Shown here: positions 40,778-48,277 of the stretch, one piece after another | Position numbering within the stretch: the first letter of the stretch is position 1 | Layout of the letters: every line of letters starts with the position of its first letter | Source of the DNA: Psychrobacter sp. | Lineage (GTDB): Bacteria; Pseudomonadota; Gammaproteobacteria; Pseudomonadales; Moraxellaceae | Assembly (NCBI RefSeq): GCF_018260395.1 | Contig: NZ_JAGLBC010000005.1 | Coordinates: forward strand, 1-48,277 | DNA length: 48,277 nt | Reading direction: 5' to 3' | Made by a program: the position numbers and the translations under genes | Notes under the pieces: model-generated | The model's input: only the letters and a program-made list of their open reading frames with translations | The model's database searches: none | Told to the model about the DNA's origin: nothing

Positions 40778-41344
40778 TTGATTCATTACATAACCGGCGG
40801 AGAGCGCTCTGGTAAAAGCAGTTTTGCACAACACTTGGCTGAAAAAATCAGTGAATCTCCTTATTATCTAGCGACTGCTCGGGTTTTAGACATTAGTTTT
40901 GCTGAGCGAGTTGAGCGTCATATTGACGACAGGGTGCAATCAAAGCGTCAGTGGACAACTATAGAAGCGGATTTGAAGTTAACAGATGCTTTACAGCCCC
41001 ATTTTAATCATCAAATCCTTGATTCAGAACAGTCCTTTAAATCACCAACTATTGTTGTAGACTGCGTTACCCTGTGGCTCACCAATTATGTTATGGATTA
41101 TGACTATGCCATTGATAAGTGCCTGATACTCGCTAAGCAAGAAATCGATGAGCTTGTAACTTTTGCCAATCAATACAACGCCACAGTGTTTATTATTTCC
41201 AATGAAATCGGTATGAGTTTGCACGCCAGTACTCCAGAAGGACGCAAATTTGTATCACTTCAAGGCTGGGTGAATCAGTATCTGGCACACTTGGCTGATA
41301 AAGCGACTTTGGTGGTTTCGGGTTTACCGGTAACTTTGAAGTGA
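40778..41344 (+). CDS. cobU: CobU-like bifunctional adenosylcobinamide kinase/guanylyltransferase
   Basis: IHYITGGERSGKSSFAQHLAE (P-loop), VVDCVTLWLTNYV, FIISNEIGMSLHASTPEGRKF; TTG start. Confidence 0.9.
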   Translation: MIHYITGGERSGKSSFAQHLAEKISESPYYLATARVLDISFAERVERHIDDRVQSKRQWTTIEADLKLTDALQPHFNHQILDSEQSFKSPTIVVDCVTLWLTNYVMDYDYAIDKCLILAKQEIDELVTFANQYNATVFIISNEIGMSLHASTPEGRKFVSLQGWVNQYLAHLADKATLVVSGLPVTLK

Positions 41345-41454
41345 ATGCTAACATTGCTTAAGTTCACCCGGACAGCCATAGCCCTTATAATAGCCAGCTT
41401 AATATCTATCACAATTATACTAACCTCCCTATATTCAAAAACAACGAACCGTTT

Positions 41455-41496
41455 ATGACAAACCAAACAACCAATATGACAAACCAAACATCCAAT
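41455..41496. repeat. 21-bp tandem duplication containing the cmoB start codon
   Basis: ATGACAAACCAAACAACCAAT / ATGACAAACCAAACATCCAAT (MTNQTTN-MTNQTSN). Confidence 0.9.
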
Positions 41497-42549
41497 CAAA
41501 CCATCGAAACCGCTGAACGTGAACTCTATCTAGCACTGATTCAACGTGCTCAATATCGCCCCATTGCTACCCAGTGGTTGGCGAATCTACCACAGTGGCT
41601 CAGTGACGTGAAAGACAAACGGCGCTATGCTCATGCGCCAGCCTATTTATCTGCGGTGGAAAATCTGCCAAAAATCGAAGTCAACGGAGTAGACTTAAAC
41701 AGTGACGTGTTGACCATAGAGGCTCAATTAAACGAGGGGCAAAGTAAGCAGATTACTGCCTTGATGAAGCAGTTAATGCCGTGGCGTAAGGGCCCATTTC
41801 AGATTGGTACCGGCGACAATAAAGTATTCATTGATACCGAATGGCACAGTGATTGGAAATGGAATCGTATTAAACCTCATATCGGCACGCTTGAGGGCCG
41901 TTATGTGCTTGATGTGGGTGGTGGTTCAGGCTATCACGGCTGGCGTATGGCGGGCGCGGGCGCGAAACAAGTGGTTATTATTGACCCGTCATGCCTTTTT
42001 TATCATCAATTTATGGCGATTCGACATTTTGTGGCCGGCTTTGATACTGATATGGACATCGACAAAACAGGTATCGGTTATCGCACCCACTATATCCCCG
42101 TCGGTTTAGAGGAGTTGCCTTCAAGCTCGGATGAAGGCAATCAGCTGTTTGACACGGTATTTTGTATGGGGGTGCTTTATCACAGACAGTCGCCCTTTGA
42201 ACATCTCAATCAATTAAAAAATCAGTTAATAAACGGCGGTCAATTGGTGTTAGAGACCTTAGTGGTAGAAGGTGATAAAAATACGGTATTGGTACCGCAT
42301 AACCGCTATGCGCAAATGAACAATGTTTATTTTATTCCATCTGTAGCGGCACTAACAGGCTGGCTCGAAAAGGTAGGGTTTAGAGATGTCAAATGCGTGG
42401 ATATTGATATCACTTCAGTTGAGGAGCAGCGAGCCACGGAGTGGATGACCTATCAATCGCTTAAAGACTTTTTAGATCCGAATGATCCTATGATGACAAT
42501 TGAAGGCTATCCTGCGCCGATGCGAGCGACATTGATTGCGACTAAGTAA
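41455..42549 (+). CDS. cmoB: tRNA 5-methoxyuridine(34)/carboxymethyl transferase
   Basis: WRKGPFQIGTGDNKVFIDTEWHSDWKWNRIKPHI, VLDVGGGSGYHGWRMAGAGA, GVLYHRQSPFEHLNQLK. Confidence 0.96.
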   Translation: MTNQTTNMTNQTSNQTIETAERELYLALIQRAQYRPIATQWLANLPQWLSDVKDKRRYAHAPAYLSAVENLPKIEVNGVDLNSDVLTIEAQLNEGQSKQITALMKQLMPWRKGPFQIGTGDNKVFIDTEWHSDWKWNRIKPHIGTLEGRYVLDVGGGSGYHGWRMAGAGAKQVVIIDPSCLFYHQFMAIRHFVAGFDTDMDIDKTGIGYRTHYIPVGLEELPSSSDEGNQLFDTVFCMGVLYHRQSPFEHLNQLKNQLINGGQLVLETLVVEGDKNTVLVPHNRYAQMNNVYFIPSVAALTGWLEKVGFRDVKCVDIDITSVEEQRATEWMTYQSLKDFLDPNDPMMTIEGYPAPMRATLIATK

Positions 42550-42694
42550 TTTAAATTACACGATAATAGTTAGTATGTATAAGATCGGTAAATAAGTTTT
42601 ATTCCATTTGTTTTACTTATTTAATAGGGTTTATCTATGATAATATTTCAAATGATATCAATATATTAATATAGGTTTAATAGGAAATATCCTA

Positions 42695-43816
42695 ATGACT
42701 AACTATTTGACTAGATACTGTACTAAGCATTCCATCTTTATTTTGACTTTAATGGGACTTATGGGAGCAACTGGCTTACCTGCTACCGCATCAGATGCGT
42801 TTGGTACTCCTTTTAGTAATAATGGGTTTGAGAAAGATGATTGGCAAGTCGTTTGTGATAATACTTTAACCTGCCGCGCTGCAGGATATCAAGATGAGAC
42901 GACAGAGACTAAACCTGCATCTATAATGTTGGTTGCAAAGCCGAAAGTAGCGCTGCCAGAGGGTTATGTCAAGCTTATCGATGACAATAGGAATAAGCCG
43001 CAAACTATACAGCTTTGGTTAAATGGTAAAAATTATGGCAATTTAAGCCCCAAATTGCAGCTAACATCGCAGCAAACCCAGCAATTGCTTAATTCTGCAG
43101 ACAACAACCTATCTATCGTATTGAAATCGCCAAAGATGACATGGCAAATCAGTGATAAAGGCATGAACGCCGTATTGTTAAAACTCGATGAGGTGCAAGG
43201 CCGTGTGGGCACAAAACTGGCATTGGTCAGTAAAAACAACCCCAATCTGCAAACACCAAAAGATCAACGTCCACAACCTATCATCCACAAAGCGTATGCT
43301 TATCCTGATGATACTCGTCATTCATTAACACCAGCTAAAAAAGCTTACTTCAATAACAATATTAATAAATGGATTAATATCAATGCCAAACAATTCATAG
43401 GCTCTAAAGATAGCATGGGCGAATGTGAGCTGATTAATCCAGCCAGTGAGCAGTCACAAAACTATAAAAGCGAGACTTTTGAATGGACATTTTCGCCTAT
43501 TGATGCCAACAACACCTTGGCCAGTCATCCGTGCTGGCGCGCTGCTTATAATGAAGGGTACGGTTATTGGCTGATTAACAATGCCAAGCCCAATCAACCT
43601 CAGCTTATCACCACCTCAGGCATTAGTTATGCCAATGGCCAAATTTCATCCGCTAGTAAAGGGCGCGGGATAGGTGACTGCTGGAGTGGAACGGTATGGA
43701 CCTGGAATGGCAAAACATTTGTTAAATCATCGGAACTGACCACAGGTATGTGCCGAGGCTTTGAGGGTGGTGCGTGGGAATTGCCCACTTATGTTACTAA
43801 GGTTGTTAAAAATTAG
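42695..43816 (+). CDS. DUF1176 domain-containing secreted protein
   Basis: Signal-like N-terminus; FEKDDWQVVCDNTLTCRAAGYQ; C-terminal GRGIGDCWSGTVWTWNGKTFVKSSELTTGMCRGF. Confidence 0.9.
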   Translation: MTNYLTRYCTKHSIFILTLMGLMGATGLPATASDAFGTPFSNNGFEKDDWQVVCDNTLTCRAAGYQDETTETKPASIMLVAKPKVALPEGYVKLIDDNRNKPQTIQLWLNGKNYGNLSPKLQLTSQQTQQLLNSADNNLSIVLKSPKMTWQISDKGMNAVLLKLDEVQGRVGTKLALVSKNNPNLQTPKDQRPQPIIHKAYAYPDDTRHSLTPAKKAYFNNNINKWININAKQFIGSKDSMGECELINPASEQSQNYKSETFEWTFSPIDANNTLASHPCWRAAYNEGYGYWLINNAKPNQPQLITTSGISYANGQISSASKGRGIGDCWSGTVWTWNGKTFVKSSELTTGMCRGFEGGAWELPTYVTKVVKN

Positions 43817-43859
43817 ACTATAACTAACTAAGCTATAAAATACTAAACTATAAAAAATT
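43815..43859. repeat. 15-bp degenerate tandem repeat x3 overlapping the DUF1176 gene stop codon
   Basis: AGACTATAACTAACT / AAGCTATAAAATACT / AAACTATAAAAAATT. Confidence 0.65.
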
Positions 43860-43951
43860 ATGCTACATATTTAGTTTAGGCAAAGCGTCAAGGGCAGAGT
43901 AGCCAATAGCGCTTAAACTTGAAAAAATAATATTACTTAAATTTAGCCTCC

Positions 43952-44182
43952 TTAAAGCACCCATCTTTCGAACACAACTTCTAATACCAGCTTCAATAAA
44001 AAGCCCACAAATCCTGCACCTAAGGCGAGAAAAATCCAAAAGGTACCGGCACGACCTGCATCAGATTTTTTAGAAATGTCCCACATAATAAAAAACAAAA
44101 AAGCGATAAAAATAGGTAATAAAACGTATAGGCCCCACTGGGTAACAGTTTCAGCGGCAATAGCAAACACAGCAGCAAGCAT
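43952..44182 (-). CDS. Small membrane protein, DUF2788-like
   Basis: TVTQWGLYVLLPIFIAFLFFIMWDISKKSDAGRAGTFWIFLALGAGFVGFLLK. Confidence 0.8.
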   Translation of the reverse strand: MLAAVFAIAAETVTQWGLYVLLPIFIAFLFFIMWDISKKSDAGRAGTFWIFLALGAGFVGFLLKLVLEVVFERWVL

Positions 44183-44230
44183 AAGTGCATTCCAAAGTTA
44201 ATGATAAAAATAGGGAGGTACTATTTTGAC

Positions 44231-44282
44231 AGTACTTTAAATCAGTACGCTAAATCAGCATGTTAGAATAGTACGCTAAGTG
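44231..44282. repeat. 13-bp degenerate tandem repeat x4
   Basis: AGTACTTTAAATC / AGTACGCTAAATC / AGCATGTTAGAAT / AGTACGCTAAGTG. Confidence 0.8.
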
Positions 44283-44503
44283 TTAAAAGTTTATCTACTA
44301 TTTGCCATTATAGAGGAGTCTGGCCCCATAATGCCATTTTGGTGGACAATGATAACAAAACAACAAAATTGAAAGATGATGGAAAAAAACAGCCAACCTT
44401 GATATATTAAAGGGCTGCTTCTAATATATAAGCACCATTTCAATATTGTCCTCAAACCTATATTTAAATCTCCTATTTACTTAACTTCAGAGTTTAATTC
44501 ATT

Positions 44504-46333
44504 ATGTCGCAAGCTCAAATTGATGAAATCTTTGCATTACTTGATAGCGCCGCCAAAGTATTGATTGATCAAGACGTATTGCCAGTAGATTGGCAAAATA
44601 ACAGTCAAATTACCCGAAGCAAAAGCCCTGAGCACGGCGACTATGCCAGTAATATCGCTTTAACTGCCGCCAAAGCAGCCAAGTCAAATCCACGCCTTTT
44701 AGCAGATCAGCTAATCGCGGCATTACCTGACTATGATAGCATTGCTAAGTTAGAGGTGGCCGGTCCTGGTTTTATCAATATATTCTTAAATACTGAAGCT
44801 AAGTTTGCTGTATTAGATGCAATCTTTGATAAACATGAGCGTTATGGCTTAACTGATGAATTCTCCGATAAAAAGATTCAAGTAGAGTTTGTTTCCGCCA
44901 ACCCAACTTCAAGTTTGCATGTGGGTCATGGTCGTGGTGCTGCTTTTGGTATGAGTGTTGCTAACTTATTGGAAGCAGTGGGTTATCATGTCACACGTGA
45001 ATACTACGTTAATGACGCAGGTCGTCAAATGGACATCCTAGCCGCTAGTACTTATTTACGTTATTTAGAATTAAATGGTGAGCAAGTACACTTCCCTGTA
45101 GGTGGCTATCAAGGCGATTATGTGACCCAAATTGCCCAAACCGTCAAAACTCAGCAAGCAGATGCTTATGTTCATCCTTATGCTGAGATTAGCAATAACG
45201 CTCCTGAAGATGAAGTATCTCAAGTTAGTGAAGCGGGCGCAAAAGAGATAGTCTCTGGTGATAAAAATGCGCATATTGACGTAATTATCGCCAACAGTAA
45301 AAAAGCCTTAGGAGCAGATTACGATATCTTCCTAAAAGCCGCTTTAAGTGACATCCTAGCAGACATCAAAGATGACTTGAATGACTTTGGGGTACGTTTT
45401 GAGCAGTGGTTTAGCGAAAAGTCTATTGCTGAAGAGATTGAGCCAGTACTCGCTGAGCTTGATAGCAAAGGTTATTTGTACCAAAAAGACGGTAACACAT
45501 GGTTCCGTTCAACTGACTTTGGGGACGAAAAAGACCGCGTGGTTCGTCGTGCCAATGGTTTGACCACTTACTTTGCATCCGACATTGCTTATCATAAGAA
45601 TAAATTTGAGCGTGGGTTTGATACGGTGATTAATGTTTGGGGTGCTGATCACCATGGATATATTGCTCGTGTACGTGCTGCACTGACAGCACTGGGTATC
45701 GATGAAAAACGTCTAGAAGTTATTTTAGTGCAGTTTGTAGCGCTATGGCGTGGTGAAGAAAAAATTCAAATGTCATCTCGTTCAGGCAAATTTGTGACCT
45801 TGCGTGAGTTGCGTGAAGAAGTGGGTAATGACGCCGCACGTTTTTATTATGTGGCCCGTAAGCCAGAAGTCCACATTGATTTTGATTTAGAATTGGCGAA
45901 GTCGCAGAGCAAAGACAACGCCGTTTATTACATTCAATATGCCCATGCTCGTGTCTGTAGTGTGCTTGAAAAAATCAATGACAAAGGTTTTACCGTCGAT
46001 GATGCACAAGGCCAAGCGCAGCAAATATTGCTACAAGCAGAAGCCGAAAGCGAGCTTATGAAATTAATGGCCGCTTACCCAGCCACCTTAAAGCGAGCTG
46101 CCACAGGTTATGACCCACATGTATTAACCAATTACTTAAAGGATTTGGCCTCATTATTCCACGCTTGGTATAACGACAATCGTATTTTACCAGTGAGTAT
46201 CATTGCTGATGAAACCCCAAGTCAAGAAGAGTTAGACTTAATGCAAGCCCGTTTGCGTCTGTCTAAGGCAGTGCGCCAAGTGCTGGCTAATGGTTTAAGT
46301 TTATTGGGATTGTCAGCGCCTACCAGCATGTAG
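44504..46333 (+). CDS. argS: Arginyl-tRNA synthetase
   Basis: EFVSANPTSSLHVGHGRGAAFG (HIGH-type), INVWGADHHGYIARV, C-terminal ALSLLGLSAP-type end. Confidence 0.97.
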   Translation: MSQAQIDEIFALLDSAAKVLIDQDVLPVDWQNNSQITRSKSPEHGDYASNIALTAAKAAKSNPRLLADQLIAALPDYDSIAKLEVAGPGFINIFLNTEAKFAVLDAIFDKHERYGLTDEFSDKKIQVEFVSANPTSSLHVGHGRGAAFGMSVANLLEAVGYHVTREYYVNDAGRQMDILAASTYLRYLELNGEQVHFPVGGYQGDYVTQIAQTVKTQQADAYVHPYAEISNNAPEDEVSQVSEAGAKEIVSGDKNAHIDVIIANSKKALGADYDIFLKAALSDILADIKDDLNDFGVRFEQWFSEKSIAEEIEPVLAELDSKGYLYQKDGNTWFRSTDFGDEKDRVVRRANGLTTYFASDIAYHKNKFERGFDTVINVWGADHHGYIARVRAALTALGIDEKRLEVILVQFVALWRGEEKIQMSSRSGKFVTLRELREEVGNDAARFYYVARKPEVHIDFDLELAKSQSKDNAVYYIQYAHARVCSVLEKINDKGFTVDDAQGQAQQILLQAEAESELMKLMAAYPATLKRAATGYDPHVLTNYLKDLASLFHAWYNDNRILPVSIIADETPSQEELDLMQARLRLSKAVRQVLANGLSLLGLSAPTSM

Positions 46334-46488
46334 CATGTAAAAGTTAGCTTATGAGGTTAAGATGTTTCTTTTTTAAGCTGCATACCTTATCAATTAGTAA
46401 GTTGCCTTAATTTGTTATGCTAGGTTGATAAAGTTGGCTATAACTATAACAAACATGCCCCGATTGAATTTGAAAGTGGAGAAAGTTT

Positions 46489-47316
46489 ATGTTAGCAAAA
46501 AAACCCAAAGGTGCGGTAGAAACACGACAAGGCGGTGGGATGGCTAGCTTACTGTGGATGTTCCTAGGGGCCTTATTAACCGTAATATGTATAGTGGTGC
46601 TGTATCTGTGGAATCCCTTCGATATGGGTTCAGAAAAAAAAGCCGAAGAGCATACTGTAGCACCTATTACACAGCCTAAAAATAAAAACGAAGACTTTGA
46701 GTTCTATGATCTTTTGCCAGACCAAGAAATGATAAGCTTGCCTGATCAAGCGGTGTCTGTTGACGATAATATGTCTACTAACCCTACTGATTTACAGCCT
46801 GATGTGGTGATAACTGAGCCTGGTAGAAACCCTCAAAATCCAGATAATACTATTGTTAGTTCTGATAATACGGTTATTTCGGAAGATAGAACAAACACGC
46901 CAAAACCTAGTCCACAGTCGCCAACATCAAATAATGATCAAGACATCGTTATTGTGGAAGAACAAGGCACTTATGACGACCCTACGCCTGCAAATTCTCA
47001 GGACAATCCACAAGGTTCGACACAAAGCGATAAGGGTAATGGAGCTTCTCAAGCGGCAACCCTGCCTACATCAATGAAACAAAGCTACATACTACAAATA
47101 AATAGCTATAGTAATGCTGAAGAAGCCGATAAACGTCGTGCACAAGTACTCATGGCTGGAGTTGATGCTCGTGTCGTTAAGTCCAAAATGGCTAATGGCC
47201 AAGTGGTTTATCAAGTGGTTTCTCCTACCATGACCAATCGCCAAAACGTTATATCGGCTCAGCAGAAACTACAAAATAATGGTATCGATTCTTTGGTCGT
47301 TGAACAGCGTCGTTAG
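46489..47316 (+). CDS. SPOR domain-containing (FtsN-like) membrane protein
   Basis: N-terminal TM, disordered middle, C-terminal SYILQINSYSNAEEADKRRAQVLMAGVDARVVKSKMANGQVVYQVVSPTMTNRQNVISAQQKLQNNGID. Confidence 0.92.
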   Translation: MLAKKPKGAVETRQGGGMASLLWMFLGALLTVICIVVLYLWNPFDMGSEKKAEEHTVAPITQPKNKNEDFEFYDLLPDQEMISLPDQAVSVDDNMSTNPTDLQPDVVITEPGRNPQNPDNTIVSSDNTVISEDRTNTPKPSPQSPTSNNDQDIVIVEEQGTYDDPTPANSQDNPQGSTQSDKGNGASQAATLPTSMKQSYILQINSYSNAEEADKRRAQVLMAGVDARVVKSKMANGQVVYQVVSPTMTNRQNVISAQQKLQNNGIDSLVVEQRR

Positions 47317-47363
47317 TATTGTCATTTATAATCTAAAGATGTGTGAAACAGGGTGTGTTAACT

Positions 47364-48122
47364 ATGGCAAAGGTCTCCTCCATTACGCGAGTACTGCAGA
47401 TTATCGAAGCAGTGTCTTATTCCGCTACGCCAACCACACCTTTAGAGTTATCCCAGCAACTTGATATTCCTAAGCCCACTATTCATCGTCTATTACAACA
47501 GTTAATAGAAGAGGGTTATGTTATGGTGGATATTACCGGAGGGATTGTTGCTGGAAAAAGAGTGCGTAATTTAAGTGTTGAGCTTTGGCAGCAGCGCCAA
47601 TTTTATAGCGAGCGTCATGTCATTTTGCAGCACTTGGTGCGTGATGTAAAAGAAACATGCGGAATTAGTGTACCGCATAACATGCATATGATTTATACCA
47701 ACCGTGCCAAGACTGAGTTACCGTTACAGATTTATTTGCCAGTAGGATCTAAGTCGCCGTTATGGTGTACTGCAACAGGTAAGCTATACCTTAGTCAATT
47801 ATCTCCTGAGCGACGTGGTAAAATGTTGCAAAATTTAAGCTTAGATAAGTTTACCAAGAACACCATTACTAATATTGATGAGCTTAATAAAGAGCTAGAT
47901 CATATTGCTGAAACTGGCATTGGCATCGACGATGAAGAGTTTATATCAGAAATGGTCGCAGTTTCGGTACCTATCTTAGATAAGAAAGACCGTTATTTAG
48001 CCTCCTTATATATGCACGCCCCAACCGTAAGAATATCCTTAAAAGATATGATGCATTTTGTGCCGCGTTTACGAGAAGCGGCGCTTGATATCCAGTCTTT
48101 GGTTTACGAATTGCAAAGTTAA
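47364..48122 (+). CDS. IclR family transcriptional regulator
   Basis: SSITRVLQIIEAVSYSATPTTPLELSQQLDIPKPTIHRLLQQLIEEGYV; IclR ligand domain; ATG 47364 preferred over GTG 47343. Confidence 0.93.
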   Translation: MAKVSSITRVLQIIEAVSYSATPTTPLELSQQLDIPKPTIHRLLQQLIEEGYVMVDITGGIVAGKRVRNLSVELWQQRQFYSERHVILQHLVRDVKETCGISVPHNMHMIYTNRAKTELPLQIYLPVGSKSPLWCTATGKLYLSQLSPERRGKMLQNLSLDKFTKNTITNIDELNKELDHIAETGIGIDDEEFISEMVAVSVPILDKKDRYLASLYMHAPTVRISLKDMMHFVPRLREAALDIQSLVYELQS

Positions 48123-48143
48123 TGCTTTACTTTACGTATACAA

Positions 48144-48172
48144 ATAGCCCAGGTCATTGACTTGGGCTTTTC
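48144..48172 (+). terminator. Intrinsic terminator downstream of the iclR-type gene
   Basis: AGCCCAgGTC-ATT-GACtTGGGCTTTT. Confidence 0.8.
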
Positions 48173-48277
48173 ATGATAATTTTGATGCTAGACAGATAAA
48201 TAGGTACAAAGAATTCTAAATTTAAATCAAAGTACTATTCATCTAAGACATCACTGAGTTAAAACACTGTCGTCAAA

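Overview
This is an AT-rich gammaproteobacterial chromosome segment. Gene content and protein sequences look like Moraxellaceae, most likely Psychrobacter (inference, no database search). The left ~17 kb is a TCA-cycle block: gltA(-), sdhCDAB, sucA, sucB, lpd, sucCD. Next comes a nucleotide-sugar block (galU, pgi, a degenerate UDP-sugar dehydrogenase paralog, a ManB/AlgC-type phosphohexomutase and a canonical ugd) that resembles the right-hand end of an Acinetobacter-type capsule locus without the polysaccharide genes. The rest is mazG, comEA-like, a VC_2705-type sodium:solute symporter with an apparent +1 frameshift plus its DUF4212 partner, an AGCS symporter, ETF-QO, DUF1285, murI, a lytic transglycosylase, a mutarotase, tpm, msrA, cmoA-cobU-cmoB, DUF1176, DUF2788, argS, a SPOR protein and an IclR regulator. 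I saw no rRNA, tRNA, CRISPR array, intact mobile element or prophage. The most unusual signals are: (1) a full-length UGD-family protein that has lost the catalytic Cys and other active-site motifs, close to an intact ugd; (2) many unrelated, degenerate short tandem-repeat arrays (9-22 bp units, 2-6 copies) at gene edges, several containing the stop or start codon of the adjacent gene (galU, ETF-QO, DUF1176 gene, pgi, cmoB); (3) a ~103-nt nested inverted-repeat element ending in a T-tract between two convergent genes, possibly a structured ncRNA, terminator or MITE; (4) a single-base frameshift in the symporter.
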